A DNA stretch of 64,000 nucleotides from Pseudomonas sp. VD-NE ins (GTDB taxonomy: Bacteria > Pseudomonadota > Gammaproteobacteria > Pseudomonadales > Pseudomonadaceae): contig NZ_CP134772.1 in the NCBI RefSeq assembly GCF_031882575.1, forward strand, positions 1,383,001 to 1,447,000, given 5' to 3'. Both the position numbers and the translations under genes were made by a program. The notes below the pieces were generated by a model. That model was not told the origin of the DNA, searched no databases, and saw only the letters and a list, made by a program, of their open reading frames with translations. Positions 32,797 through 43,243 of this stretch are shown here, one piece after another; within the stretch, counting starts at the first letter, position 1, and each line of letters opens with the position of its first letter.

Positions 32797-34092
32797 TCAC
32801 TCTTCGGCGACCGAGTCCTTGCTCTGACGCTTCTCGATCAAGTCCACCAGACGCTTGGCCAGCGCCGGGTAGTTCTCGTCGAAGTGGTGGCCGCCAGGCA
32901 GTTTCACCGCCTCGCCGACTGCCGTCTTGTCGGTGCAGCCACTTTCATCGGTCTCTTCTTCACCATAGATGCACACAACCTTCGCCGCTGGCAGTTTGGC
33001 CATTTCCGGGCCGGTGGCGGCTTCTTTGCCGGCGTTGCCCAGCCAGCCTTCGACTTCGATTTCGAAGCTGCCGGTGCGGGCGAAGGCCAGCAGGATGATT
33101 GCGTCGACGCGTTGCTGCTCGGTGTCTGGCAGGCGGTTATAGATCGCTGGCAATACGTCAGCACCGAACGAATAACCGGTGAGGATGAAGCGCTTGGTGC
33201 CCCATTTCTGCCGGTAGTGTTGCATCAGCTCAGTCAGGTCCAGTGCGCTTTGCTCCGGGCTCTTGTGCTGCCAGTAGTAGCGCAGGGTGTCGATGCCGAC
33301 GACCGGGTAGCCGATCTTGGCCATCTCGCCCGCCACGTCGCGGTCGAGATCGCGCCAGCCGCCGTCTCCGGAGAGGAACAGGGTCACGGTGTCTTTGGCC
33401 TGACCGGCCGGCACTTCAACCACCGGAATCGCCAGACCGCCGTTGGCCTTGTCGCCGCCGACGAGGATCTTGCGCAGTTCGTTGTTCAGCACTTGCGGCA
33501 GGTTGATGTCGTAGTCGCTGATGCTGGTTTCGGCGTTCGGTTGGTCGCGCACGAAACCTGCGCTGGCGTCGTCCGGGTTGTCGTTCCAGGCTGCCAGCCA
33601 GTGGCCGTGGGCGGCGGATTTCGGCAGCAGGTGGGTGCAGCCACCTTTTTCCAGGGCCAGATCCACGGAAATGGCTTGGGCCTTGTCGTCTTTCTGTTCA
33701 GCCAACCAGCGCCAGGCCAGCACAGCGCCCGGGCCGATGCCGCTGACCAGAGTGGCCGGGCCATTCAGTTCACGCAGGCCCGATTGCAGGGCGCGGCTTT
33801 GCAGCAGGCAGTCTTTCGGCAGAATCACCTGAACGATCTGCGCCGAGGCGCTGCGGCTCAGGGTGGTCAGTTGTTTTTCAGAGAGTTTCTGGTCGTCGTT
33901 GACGGCTACCAGCACCTGCGCCTTGGGCTTGGTGCCGGGAATGACGCGGGTCATGGCGGCGCCATCGGCCGGGTTGAGCTGTTCGACGGTCGGTTCCGGT
34001 GCCGGACGTTTGAGGTACCAGAAACCGCCGCCGGCAATCACGGCCAGCACGATCAGTGCGGCCAGGATGTACTTCAGGGAGCGTTGAATCAT
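32797..34092 (-). CDS. AcvB/VirJ-family periplasmic aminoacyl-phospholipid hydrolase
   Basis: A protein of 431 residues with an N-terminal membrane anchor (LAALIVLAVIAGGGFWYL) and a VirJ-type alpha/beta-hydrolase domain in the C-terminal half: LSGDGGW, the nucleophile elbow GYSFGAD, and GGHHFD with the probable His. In Agrobacterium and Rhizobium AcvB hydrolyses lysyl-phosphatidylglycerol, and the P. aeruginosa neighbour PA0919 acts on alanyl-phosphatidylglycerol. It overlaps mprF by one base, so the pair makes and removes the same lipid. Confidence 0.88.
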   Translation of the reverse strand: MIQRSLKYILAALIVLAVIAGGGFWYLKRPAPEPTVEQLNPADGAAMTRVIPGTKPKAQVLVAVNDDQKLSEKQLTTLSRSASAQIVQVILPKDCLLQSRALQSGLRELNGPATLVSGIGPGAVLAWRWLAEQKDDKAQAISVDLALEKGGCTHLLPKSAAHGHWLAAWNDNPDDASAGFVRDQPNAETSISDYDINLPQVLNNELRKILVGGDKANGGLAIPVVEVPAGQAKDTVTLFLSGDGGWRDLDRDVAGEMAKIGYPVVGIDTLRYYWQHKSPEQSALDLTELMQHYRQKWGTKRFILTGYSFGADVLPAIYNRLPDTEQQRVDAIILLAFARTGSFEIEVEGWLGNAGKEAATGPEMAKLPAAKVVCIYGEEETDESGCTDKTAVGEAVKLPGGHHFDENYPALAKRLVDLIEKRQSKDSVAEE

Positions 34093-36731
34093 CAGCGTTT
34101 CACCAATCCAGTCAAGCCGCCCGCGATCAGGGCAGCAGTGTCGGCCAGCGCCACCAGCGGATCGAGTCCGGCGGGCACGGCCATATAACGGGGTTCCCAG
34201 TCAGGCTGGAACTTGTCTTTGAAGCGGCGCAAGCCTTGGAAGTTGTACAGCTGCTCACCACGGCGGAAAACCATCGAGCCCAGACGCTGGGTCAGCGGTG
34301 CACCACGCCGGGGTTGCAACCCCGACAACGGCACCATGCCCAGGCTGAAGCGCGCGTATCCGTGACTCTTATAGTGTTGAATCAGGCCGACCATCATGAA
34401 TTCCATGGTCAGCTTGGGGGCGTCCGGGTGCGCGCGCATCAGGTCGAGACTGGCCAGGTCGTGGCTGTAAGTCTCGAGCAGGTTGGCGAATGCCACCGGG
34501 CGACCTTCGAAGCGAATCACCGCGATGCGGAAATGCTTCAGGTATTCGTCGCTGAAACGGCCGAGGGAGAAGCCTTTCTCACGCACGTTCTTGCCGGTCA
34601 GCCACGCATCGGAAATCACTTTCAGCTCATCCATCGGCGCCTGACCCGGCTCGTGAATCTCCAGCGACAAGCCGTCGCGGGTGCCACGGTTCCAGGTGTA
34701 GCGCAGATCCTTCATCTCTTTGCCCTTGGCTTCCAGGTCAAAGCGGTGCAGGTCGACTCGGGCTTCTTCGCCCAATTTGATCGCGGTCAGGCCGATGTCC
34801 ATGTAGTACGGCAGGTTCTCCGCGCGCACCTGATAGAACACCGGGCGGGCATGGTGAATGTCGCAGAGGTCGCGGAACTGCCAGATCATCTCGGCGCGTT
34901 GCTGGCCAGGGCCGATCGGGTCGTACAGCGCCACCAGGCTGCGGCCACGGCGTGCGTACATCAGGAAGGCTTCGTCGTTCTGGTGAAACAGCAACGCCTT
35001 GTCACCGGTTAGCGCGAGGCCACCGTCGGGTTGTGACGAGGCCATCAGAATCTTCGCCGCGCGATCGAGTTCGTCCGGCGTCGGCAAGTGAATGACCGGG
35101 CGCGCGGTGCGCAGCAGCCAGGTCAGCGCGATCACCAGCAACAGCACAGCGGCACCGAGCAGCGAACGCAGGCCACGTGGCGCGTCAGCATCAAGCGTGA
35201 ACTGCCACCACAGTTGATGGCTGTAAGGTACGTCTTGATAGGCAAACAGCAACAGCCACGTCGAAGCGCCCAGCACACAGAGGCTGGCCACCAGATACAA
35301 CGGCGAGAACGGCAGTTCGGTCAGGCGGCTCGGGCGATAAAACGAGCGACGGAACACACCGAGCAAGGCTGCGGTGAGGGTCATCAGCGTCGCTTCTTCC
35401 CAGTCGAAGCCTTTAAGCAGTGAGAGCAGGGCGCCGACCAGCAACAGAATGGTGGTGAGCATCCACGCCGCCGACAGGCGACGGCGCAGGCCTTGAGCGA
35501 GCATCAGGCAGAGCACGCCGATCAGGCTGGCGCCGAAGTGCGAGGCGTCGACCAGACGATGCGGAATCAGAAAGCCGATGTGTTCCAGGCGCGTATCGAT
35601 TTCCGGAGTCGCCCCGGAAAACAGCAACACCACGCCGGACAAGAACACCAGCACTGCCAGAATCGGTGCCGCCAGACCGGAGGCTGCGCGCATGGTTTGA
35701 GTCTGGAACAGACGCTGACCTTCGTTGATCAGCAGGAATACGCAGGCGACCAACAGCGGCAGAACCACATAGATCAGACGATAGAGCAGGAGAGCGGCGG
35801 CCAGTGGTGCGGCACCGAGCTTGTCGGCGAACGCGGCCAGCAGAATCGCTTCGAATACACCGACGCCACCGGGTACATGGCTGAGTACGCCGGCAGCCAG
35901 TGCCAGCAGATACACCAGCAGGAATGCACCAAACGGCGGCGCTTCCGGCAGCAACAGATAAAGGACAGTGGCGGCAGCCGCAACGTCGAGGGCGGTAATG
36001 ATCAGCTGCAAGAAAGTCAGGCGACGCCCCGGCAAGCGCAGCGTGCGGCGGCCAACCCTGACCAGCAGATTGTCGCGCAACGGTTGTTCCGGCAGGCGCC
36101 GACGGTAGATGCCGATAGCCAGTACTGCGCCAAGCGCCAGCACGACAGCGGCGACTGTGCCGAGCAGACCTTCGGACAAACCCAGGGCTTGAGAGGCAGC
36201 AGGCAGGTCGCTCAGCGTTGCCATTGCAGCCAGCGGCGGCAAGGCGCAACCCAGCGACAGACTGGCGAACAAGGTCATGTGCGCGACTTCCGACGCCCCC
36301 AGACCCAGGCGTGCATATAAACGGTAGCGCACCGAACCGCCGGACAGTAGCGACAGACCGATCGCATTGCCAATCGCAAACGCGGTGAAGCCGCCCAGCG
36401 CCAATGTGCGCGGCGGCAAGGTCACGCCGGCATAGCGGCTGGCCGACCATTCATAGCCGAGCAGAATGATGAAGCCGACCACGGTTGCACCGAAGGCACC
36501 GAGCAGGGCGGGTTTCGGCACGTCGAGAATCGAGTCGTGCAATGCATCGAGATCGAGTTCGGCAAGCAGATGACGACAGGCAATCAGCGCAATCGCGAAC
36601 AACAGCAAAGTCACCGCCAGACCAATTGGTTGCCGGTATTTGCTCAACCGATCCAGCAAGCGCAAACGCTCGGGTTTGATCGGATGTTCCGCTGTGACGG
36701 TGTCTTGTGGATCAGACGAGTTGGCGCGCAT
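34092..36731 (-). CDS. mprF: Phosphatidylglycerol aminoacyltransferase/flippase MprF
   Basis: A protein of 879 residues. The N-terminal ~560 residues form the multi-helix flippase domain (e.g. LLGYEWSASRYAGVTLPPR, SHVPGGVGVFEAILLA); the C-terminal ~300 residues form the DUF2156 synthase domain that transfers an amino acid from aminoacyl-tRNA to phosphatidylglycerol. In P. aeruginosa the homologue makes alanyl-phosphatidylglycerol and contributes to acid and cationic-peptide resistance. ATG 36731 is chosen with GAGGTG upstream; an in-frame TTG lies three bases earlier. Confidence 0.96.
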   Translation of the reverse strand: MRANSSDPQDTVTAEHPIKPERLRLLDRLSKYRQPIGLAVTLLLFAIALIACRHLLAELDLDALHDSILDVPKPALLGAFGATVVGFIILLGYEWSASRYAGVTLPPRTLALGGFTAFAIGNAIGLSLLSGGSVRYRLYARLGLGASEVAHMTLFASLSLGCALPPLAAMATLSDLPAASQALGLSEGLLGTVAAVVLALGAVLAIGIYRRRLPEQPLRDNLLVRVGRRTLRLPGRRLTFLQLIITALDVAAAATVLYLLLPEAPPFGAFLLVYLLALAAGVLSHVPGGVGVFEAILLAAFADKLGAAPLAAALLLYRLIYVVLPLLVACVFLLINEGQRLFQTQTMRAASGLAAPILAVLVFLSGVVLLFSGATPEIDTRLEHIGFLIPHRLVDASHFGASLIGVLCLMLAQGLRRRLSAAWMLTTILLLVGALLSLLKGFDWEEATLMTLTAALLGVFRRSFYRPSRLTELPFSPLYLVASLCVLGASTWLLLFAYQDVPYSHQLWWQFTLDADAPRGLRSLLGAAVLLLVIALTWLLRTARPVIHLPTPDELDRAAKILMASSQPDGGLALTGDKALLFHQNDEAFLMYARRGRSLVALYDPIGPGQQRAEMIWQFRDLCDIHHARPVFYQVRAENLPYYMDIGLTAIKLGEEARVDLHRFDLEAKGKEMKDLRYTWNRGTRDGLSLEIHEPGQAPMDELKVISDAWLTGKNVREKGFSLGRFSDEYLKHFRIAVIRFEGRPVAFANLLETYSHDLASLDLMRAHPDAPKLTMEFMMVGLIQHYKSHGYARFSLGMVPLSGLQPRRGAPLTQRLGSMVFRRGEQLYNFQGLRRFKDKFQPDWEPRYMAVPAGLDPLVALADTAALIAGGLTGLVKR

Positions 36732-36971
36732 CAATCACCTCTTGGATTGTGCGCGACAGGATGGAGGTATCCAGCCAAGTAACCAATCCCTGTAGAAAAA
36801 AATAATCACAAAATACTACGCCTCTCACCGGGTATCGGCGAGGGCAGTTCCTGGATTGCAGACGCCTTGCCTGCGACTCAAGCATAGTCGCAAGTGAGGA
36901 CTTCTGAAGATCCCAAGCGGTTCACTGCACAGTGACAGATCATTGTTGCGAAAGGACTTTTTCAACAGATA

Positions 36972-37006
36972 CAAAAAAGGCCACTCTTTCGAGTAGCCTT
37001 TTTTGA
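36972..37006 (-). terminator. Terminator of initiator tRNA gene copy 1
   Basis: On the minus strand AAAAAAGGCTACTCGAAAGAGTGGCCTTTTTT forms a strong hairpin directly after the tRNA. Confidence 0.93.
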
Positions 37007-37010
37007 TGTT

Positions 37011-37087
<77 letters not shown>

Positions 37088-37270
37088 TCTGTGTGGCGGC
37101 ATTCTACAGACGAACGACGGAGTGTCAACCGCTAATCCCGCAAAGGGTCAAATAAGTGTGCAATCGCGTCAAACGGTCGCAGGTCGAGCGTTAAGTTTCG
37201 GAAATGCAACGAATTCCTGTTTGGCGATCACCTCTTTATAAGAAGAGGCAATCGACAAAACAGGCGCGCA

Positions 37271-37305
37271 CAAAAAAGGCCACTCTTTCGAGTAGCCTTT
37301 TTTGA
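37271..37305 (-). terminator. Terminator of initiator tRNA gene copy 2
   Basis: Same hairpin as at 36972, carried along in the tandem duplication. Confidence 0.93.
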
Positions 37306-37309
37306 TGTT

Positions 37310-37386
<77 letters not shown>

Positions 37387-37601
37387 TCTGTGTGTCGGCA
37401 TTCTACAGAGGAACGCTGGGGTGTCAACCCGCAATCTGGATAAAATCTGTTGAGGTTCAATCGGTTAGCGTTTTTTATCGGGTGTTTTTCCCGCTGCAGG
37501 GCAGGTGGGGCAAGGCTTTCAGCTCTATTGAAGGCCGCTCGTCGATTGAGAAAATAAATTCAACGGACATTTCCTACCGCATGGAAAGAACATTCATACC
37601 A

Positions 37602-37617
37602 CTGGTGCTATATACAG
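37602..37617 (+). promoter_or_regulatory. LexA (SOS) box upstream of dinB
   Basis: CTGGTGCTATATACAG fits CTG-N10-CAG, 49 bases before the dinB start, consistent with damage induction. Confidence 0.88.
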
Positions 37618-37666
37618 GTGTCAGTGAGATACTGCCGATCCGGTTCGCCACGTTTCCTTTTCTGAC

Positions 37667-38728
37667 ATGACTCAGCGAAAAATCATCCACATTGACTGCG
37701 ACTGTTTCTACGCCGCCATCGAGATGCGCGATGACCCGCGTCTGGCCGGCAAGCCGCTGGCGGTGGGTGGTTCGGCTGATCGGCGCGGGGTGATCGCCAC
37801 CTGCAACTATGAAGCGCGCGCTTATGGCGTGCGTTCGGCGATGGCTTCGGGGCACGCCTTGAAATTGTGTCCGGACCTGACCATCGTCAAGCCACGCATG
37901 GACGCCTATCGTGAAGCCTCGAAAGAAATACACACGATTTTCAGCGATTACACCGACCTGATCGAGCCGCTGTCGCTTGATGAGGCATATCTGGATGTCT
38001 CGGACAGCGCGCATTTCGGCGGCAGTGCCACGCGCATCGCTCAGGACATCCGTCGCCGGGTCTCTAATCAATTGCACATCACCGTGTCTGCGGGTGTGGC
38101 GCCGAACAAGTTTCTGGCCAAAATCGCCAGCGACTGGAAAAAGCCCAATGGACTGTTCGTTATTACGCCAGACCAGGTGGAGGACTTCGTCAGTGGCTTG
38201 CCGGTGAGCAAATTGCACGGTGTCGGCAAGGTCACCGCCGACAAATTGGGCAAGCTCGGCATTGTCGATTGCTCACAGTTGCGCGAATGGGACAAATTGG
38301 CCCTGGTGCGTGAATTCGGCAGCTTTGGCGAGCGACTGTGGAGCCTCGCCCGTGGGATCGATGACCGGCTGGTGCACAACGACAGCCGGCGTCAGTCAAT
38401 CAGCGTGGAAAATACCTACGATGTTGATCTGCCGGACCTTCGCAGTTGCCTGGATAAATTGCCTGAGCTGCTGGAAACCTTGAAAACCCGTATGGCGCGG
38501 ATCGACAGCAGTTATCGACCGGGCAAGCCGTTCGTCAAAGTGAAGTTTCATGATTTCACCCAGACGACGCTGGAGCAGGCCGGGGCAGGGCGGGATCTGG
38601 GTAGTTATCAGTTGATGCTGACGCAGGCGTTCAATCGCGGCGGCAAACCGGTGCGGTTGTTGGGGGTTGGGGTAAGGCTGGAGGATTTGCGCGGCGGGTT
38701 TGAGCAGATGGAGTTGTTTGAGCGGTAG
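37667..38728 (+). CDS. dinB: DNA polymerase IV (DinB)
   Basis: A protein of 353 residues, a Y-family translesion polymerase. Catalytic acids are D10 in HIDCDCFYA and D105/E106 in SLDEAYLDVSD; helix-hairpin-helix and little-finger domains follow. The C-terminus lacks an obvious clamp-binding extension beyond MELFER. A LexA box sits upstream. It is transcribed alone and ends before a REP pair. Confidence 0.97.
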   Translation: MTQRKIIHIDCDCFYAAIEMRDDPRLAGKPLAVGGSADRRGVIATCNYEARAYGVRSAMASGHALKLCPDLTIVKPRMDAYREASKEIHTIFSDYTDLIEPLSLDEAYLDVSDSAHFGGSATRIAQDIRRRVSNQLHITVSAGVAPNKFLAKIASDWKKPNGLFVITPDQVEDFVSGLPVSKLHGVGKVTADKLGKLGIVDCSQLREWDKLALVREFGSFGERLWSLARGIDDRLVHNDSRRQSISVENTYDVDLPDLRSCLDKLPELLETLKTRMARIDSSYRPGKPFVKVKFHDFTQTTLEQAGAGRDLGSYQLMLTQAFNRGGKPVRLLGVGVRLEDLRGGFEQMELFER

Positions 38729-38739
38729 TCCGTTAAAAG

Positions 38740-38817
38740 CAAAAGATCGCAGCCTGCGGCAGCTCCTACAGAGAAATGCGTTCCCATGTAGGAGCTGCCG
38801 CAGGCTGCGATCTTTTA
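38740..38817. repeat. REP inverted pair (GTAGGAGCTGCCGCAGG type)
   Basis: AAAAGATCGCAGCCTGCGGCAGCTCCTACA faces its inverted copy, and the outer arms can also end the dinB and lipoprotein transcripts. Confidence 0.9.
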
Positions 38818-38824
38818 ATAGGCC

Positions 38825-39778
38825 TTAATTCGGCCCTGGATCCGCCACCAGACGCCCGGCATCCTTGGTCAGCGACTTGAGAAACTCAGTCTGTAATTCA
38901 GGATCGTTACGCGTCAGTTCGATCAGGCTTTGTTCCAGCTCACTGGCTTCTTCTTCCAGACCTAGTTCCGACAGACGTTTGACCCGGTGCACCCACTGGC
39001 TCACTTCGTCTTCTTCCAGATCGTCGTAGATCAGCCCGTGCGCTTCCAGCAACTTGCCACGCAGATGACTGCTGATCATCAGCGAAGAGTCCGAGTGCAC
39101 GTCATCCTTGGCGTCTTCGACACTGATCTGCAATTTGCCGACATGATTGAGATCATTTTCGGCAAACGGGCTATCGAGCAGATTCAGACGCAGCACGCCG
39201 TTACGATCGGTGGTCATGTCAAAGGTCTGCTTGCCAGCCTTGACCTGCACCGGGCGCTCGCTCCACGGCAGGCTCGAATACTCCGTGCGCTTGTCGCGCT
39301 GGACTTCATCGATACCGGCGAGGTTCTGTTGCGCGCGACCGTTGGACTGCACGTTCATGAACGGGTTGAGCCCGGCAAAACCGTAGCTCAGCCAGTCCTT
39401 GGTGACGCTGTCCGGCAGGTTACCGAGGGCAAACACGTTGACCACGTTGGCGCCGACGCCACCGACTACGGCCACCGCGCCCAGCGGAATCTCGTAGATC
39501 TCCCGCCAAGGCTGGTACGGCGTGTAGCGATCGTAGCGACGCGTCACTTCGAACTCGGTGACTTCAAAAGTCTTCTGTTCGTTGATCTTCACGCGTCGCT
39601 GCGGCAGCTCAAGCGCCTTAGGCTCACCGACATCAATTTGCAGGCTATGGTCGAGCAACTTTCGCTCGACCCGCTCTTCGTGCTCGCTGCGTTGTGACAT
39701 GTGATTGGCACAGCCGCTGACCAGCAGGGCACCGCACAGGGCGGTGCCACCGAGGCCTAAGGTGTTTCGCTTGAACAT
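38825..39778 (-). CDS. Hypothetical outer-membrane or periplasmic lipoprotein
   Basis: A protein of 317 residues with a lipoprotein signal (lipobox LLVSGC, lipidated Cys 23). The mature part is hydrophilic with a short hydrophobic stretch (GAVAVVGGVGANVVNVFAL) and an acidic helical C-terminus. No domain was recognised. It lies 17 bases downstream of proS on the same strand and is probably cotranscribed. Confidence 0.82.
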   Translation of the reverse strand: MFKRNTLGLGGTALCGALLVSGCANHMSQRSEHEERVERKLLDHSLQIDVGEPKALELPQRRVKINEQKTFEVTEFEVTRRYDRYTPYQPWREIYEIPLGAVAVVGGVGANVVNVFALGNLPDSVTKDWLSYGFAGLNPFMNVQSNGRAQQNLAGIDEVQRDKRTEYSSLPWSERPVQVKAGKQTFDMTTDRNGVLRLNLLDSPFAENDLNHVGKLQISVEDAKDDVHSDSSLMISSHLRGKLLEAHGLIYDDLEEDEVSQWVHRVKRLSELGLEEEASELEQSLIELTRNDPELQTEFLKSLTKDAGRLVADPGPN

Positions 39779-39795
39779 GACGTCTCTATCTGGTT

Positions 39796-41511
39796 TCAGC
39801 GGCGGATACGGGCCTGCAGGAAGGACAATACGTCGGCCACCGGCAATGCTTGCGCTTCGCCTTCGGTACGGCTCTTGTATTCCAGGTTGCCTTCGGCGAG
39901 GCCGCGGTCGCTGACCACGATCCGGTGTGGAATGCCGATCAGCTCCATGTCCGCGAATTTGATGCCCGGGCTGGTTTTCTTGTCGCGATCGTCCAGCAGC
40001 ACTTCGAAGCCGGCCGCCGTCAGTTCGGCGTACAGCTTGTCGGTGGCTTCGCGTACCTGCTCGGTTTCATAACGCAGCGGTACCAGAGCGATCTGGAACG
40101 GCGCCAGGGTGTCGCTCCAGATGATGCCGTTTTCGTCGTTGTTCTGCTCGATGGCCGCAGCCACCACGCGGGAAACGCCGATACCGTAGCAACCCATTTC
40201 CAGGGTCACTGGCTTGCCGTTCTCGCCCAGCACTTCGCACTTCATCGCCTTGCTGTACTTGTTGCCCAGCTGGAAGATGTGCCCGACTTCGATGCCGCGC
40301 TTGATTTCCAGGGTGCCTTTGCCGTCCGGGCTTGGGTCACCGGCAACCACATTACGCAGGTCAGCCACGGTTGGAACTGGCAGGTCACGCTCCCAGTTCA
40401 CGCCGAAGTAGTGCTTGTCGTCGATGTTTGCGCCGATACCGAAGTCGCTCATCAGCTCGACCGAGCGGTCGATGATGATTGGCAGCGGCAGGTTCAGCGG
40501 GCCGAGGGAACCTGCGCCGGCGCCAATGGCGTCACGCAGTTCGGCGTCGGTGGCCATGACCAGCGGGCTGGCCACGCCTGGTTGCTGGGCAGCCTTGATT
40601 TCGTTGAGTTCGTGGTCGCCACGAATCACCAGCGCGATCAGCTTGCCTTCTTCTTCGGCGCGCACGATCAGGGTCTTGATGGTCTTTTCAATCGGCAGAT
40701 TGAATTTTTCCACCAGCGCGGCGATGGTTTTGGTGTCTGGGGTATCGACCAGGCGCAGCTCTTCGGTCGCAGCGGCACGCGAAGTTTCGCGTGGCACGGC
40801 TTCGGCTTTTTCGATGTTCGCTGCGTAGTCGGAACCGTTGCTGAAGACGATATCGTCTTCGCCGGACTCGGCCAGCACGTGGAATTCGTGCGAGCCAGCG
40901 CCGCCGATTGAACCGTTGTCGGCTTCCACTGGACGGAATTTCAGGCCCAGGCGCGTGAAGATATTGCAGTAGGCTTCATGCATGCGGTCATAGGTGATCT
41001 GCAACGACGCTTGATCCGCGTGGAAGGAGTAGGAGTCCTTCATGATGAATTCGCGGCCGCGCATCAAACCGAAGCGTGGGCGGATTTCGTCACGGAACTT
41101 GGTCTGGATCTGATACAGGTTGATCGGCAGCTGTTTGTAGCTGCTCAACTCGTTGCGCATCAGATCGGTGATCACTTCTTCGTGGGTCGGGCCCGCGCAG
41201 AAGTCGCGACCGTGACGGTCTTTGATGCGCAGCAGCTCAGGGCCGTATTCTTCCCAGCGCCCCGATTCCTGCCACAGCTCGGCCGGTTGGGTGCTCGGCA
41301 TCAACACTTCCAGAGAGCCGGCGGCGTTCATCTCTTCGCGAACGATGGCTTCAACCTTGCGCATGACTCGCAGGCCCATGGGCAGCCAGGTGTACAGGCC
41401 GGAGGCGAGTTTGCGGATCATACCGGCGCGCAGCATCAGCTGATGGCTGATCACGACCGCGTCGGAAGGCGTTTCTTTCTGTGTGGCGAGCAAAAATTGA
41501 CTGGTGCGCAT
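39796..41511 (-). CDS. proS: Prolyl-tRNA synthetase
   Basis: A protein of 571 residues, bacterial-type class II ProRS. Motif 1-3 regions include [18 protein letters not shown] and [20 protein letters not shown]; an inserted editing domain (YLD-like insertion, about 225-400) removes Ala-tRNA; the C-terminal anticodon-binding domain contains [20 protein letters not shown]. Full length. Confidence 0.98.
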   Translation of the reverse strand: MRTSQFLLATQKETPSDAVVISHQLMLRAGMIRKLASGLYTWLPMGLRVMRKVEAIVREEMNAAGSLEVLMPSTQPAELWQESGRWEEYGPELLRIKDRHGRDFCAGPTHEEVITDLMRNELSSYKQLPINLYQIQTKFRDEIRPRFGLMRGREFIMKDSYSFHADQASLQITYDRMHEAYCNIFTRLGLKFRPVEADNGSIGGAGSHEFHVLAESGEDDIVFSNGSDYAANIEKAEAVPRETSRAAATEELRLVDTPDTKTIAALVEKFNLPIEKTIKTLIVRAEEEGKLIALVIRGDHELNEIKAAQQPGVASPLVMATDAELRDAIGAGAGSLGPLNLPLPIIIDRSVELMSDFGIGANIDDKHYFGVNWERDLPVPTVADLRNVVAGDPSPDGKGTLEIKRGIEVGHIFQLGNKYSKAMKCEVLGENGKPVTLEMGCYGIGVSRVVAAAIEQNNDENGIIWSDTLAPFQIALVPLRYETEQVREATDKLYAELTAAGFEVLLDDRDKKTSPGIKFADMELIGIPHRIVVSDRGLAEGNLEYKSRTEGEAQALPVADVLSFLQARIRR

Positions 41512-41640
41512 GGTTGGCCGTTGTCGGTTGCTATGACTGGAAATGACTCCGCAGTGTACCGGCGAGTTTTGCCGACGTACAGGCGTGAGGTCAGTGGGGA
41601 GGCACGACGGCGGGATTCCTCCCGCCGTTGCCGAAACGTC

Positions 41641-43200
41641 TTACGATTCTTCTGCGACCGGTGTCGGCACAGGCTCGGGCGTTGGCGTCGGGCCTTCGCG
41701 GCGGCTTTCCTGGAACCAGTGCAGGGCGATCAGCACCAGCGTCGGCACACCGAGCAGGGCGGTGATCAGGAAGAAACTGTGGTAACCGAATTTCTCGACC
41801 AAGACCCCGGAATAGCCGCCCATCAGGCGCGGCAACAGCAGCATGATCGAGCTGAGCAGGGCGTATTGGGTGGCGGAGAACTTCAGGTTGGTCAGGCTCG
41901 ACAGATAGGCAACGAAGGCCGACGTCGCCAGACCCGAACTGAAGTTGTCGAGGGAGATAGTGACCACCAGCATCTGCAGGTCCGGGCCCATGTCGGCGAG
42001 CATGACAAACAGCAGGTTGGTGGCCGCCGAAGCGACACCACCGATAAAGAGAATCGGCAGGATGCCGAAACGCACGATCAGCAGACCGCCCATGCCGGCG
42101 CCAACGAGCGTCATGATCAGGCCAAAGATCTTGCTGACACTGGCAATCTGATCCTTGGTAAAACCCTGATCGATATAGAACACGTTGGCCATGACGCCCA
42201 TGACCGTGTCCGACATCCGATAGGTGGCGATCAGACCCAGCAACAGAAACGCCTGCCAGCGATAACGCAGAATGAAATCGTTGACCGGTGTCAGCACCGG
42301 CGCGAGGCCGCGACGACCCATGGTCGACAGGCACAAGCCGGTGAGCAGCGTGTAGAGAATGGCGCGCAGGAAGGCGCGGTCTTCGAGCAGCAGATCGAGT
42401 GGGCTCATGCCACCGAACAGCACGCTGGCGAAATCGGTGTTGTAGAGCTGGGTGAACATCGCCGGTACGGAGACCAGCAGAACGATCAGCACAAACACCG
42501 ACATCAATTGATGCATGAAGGTGTAGCGCCCGGCCTGCAACTGCGTGCGTAGCGGCACCGGCGGCTCACGCATGAACAGCGTGGTCAGCAGCGCGGGAAT
42601 CATCAGTGCACCGAACAGCGCATAAGTGCCGGCCCAGGCCGAATGCTGATAGTTGAAGCCCGTGGAGCCGAAGCCCTCAGCGAAAAACAAGGCGCCGGCA
42701 GTCGCCAGCAGTGCGGCCACGCGATACCCGGACATATAACTGGCGGCGAGTGCAGCCTGGCGGTTGTCTTCGGCAATTTCCAGGCGATAGGCATCCACCG
42801 CAATATCTTGAGTGGCGGAGGCGAAAGCGACGACAACGGCAATAGCGATCAGCCATGACAGGTGCTTTTGCGGGTCGCAGAAGCCCATGCCGATCAGGCC
42901 GAGAATCACCAGGGCTTGTGAGAGCACCAGCCACGAGCGGCGACGGCCAAGCTTGCCCAGCAATGGCAGGCGCCATTGGTCGAGTAAAGGTGACCAGACC
43001 CATTTGAACGCATAGGCCAGACCGATCAGGCTGGCGTAGCCGATGGTTTCACGGGCGACACCGGCTTCACGCAGCCAGACGGAAAGCGTTGAAAACACCA
43101 GCATGTACGGCAGGCCGGCGGCGAAACCGAGCAACAACAGCACGAGCGTCGAAGGACTGGCATAAGCGGCTAGCGCGGCGCGCCAGGTTTTACGGGGCAT
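41641..43200 (-). CDS. ampG: AmpG-type muropeptide permease
   Basis: A protein of 519 residues, an MFS transporter with about 12-14 transmembrane helices. The N-terminal signature (GLPYMLVFSTLSVWLREAG, VWSPLLDQWRLP, SATQDIAVDAYRLE) is typical of AmpG, which brings anhydromuropeptides into the cytoplasm for recycling and AmpC induction. Pseudomonas can carry two AmpG-like proteins; which one this is cannot be told here. Confidence 0.9.
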   Translation of the reverse strand: MPRKTWRAALAAYASPSTLVLLLLGFAAGLPYMLVFSTLSVWLREAGVARETIGYASLIGLAYAFKWVWSPLLDQWRLPLLGKLGRRRSWLVLSQALVILGLIGMGFCDPQKHLSWLIAIAVVVAFASATQDIAVDAYRLEIAEDNRQAALAASYMSGYRVAALLATAGALFFAEGFGSTGFNYQHSAWAGTYALFGALMIPALLTTLFMREPPVPLRTQLQAGRYTFMHQLMSVFVLIVLLVSVPAMFTQLYNTDFASVLFGGMSPLDLLLEDRAFLRAILYTLLTGLCLSTMGRRGLAPVLTPVNDFILRYRWQAFLLLGLIATYRMSDTVMGVMANVFYIDQGFTKDQIASVSKIFGLIMTLVGAGMGGLLIVRFGILPILFIGGVASAATNLLFVMLADMGPDLQMLVVTISLDNFSSGLATSAFVAYLSSLTNLKFSATQYALLSSIMLLLPRLMGGYSGVLVEKFGYHSFFLITALLGVPTLVLIALHWFQESRREGPTPTPEPVPTPVAEES

Positions 43201-43243
43201 GGGCTGAAGTCTGCCTCAAGATTGCGGAAACAAAGCGCGCACT

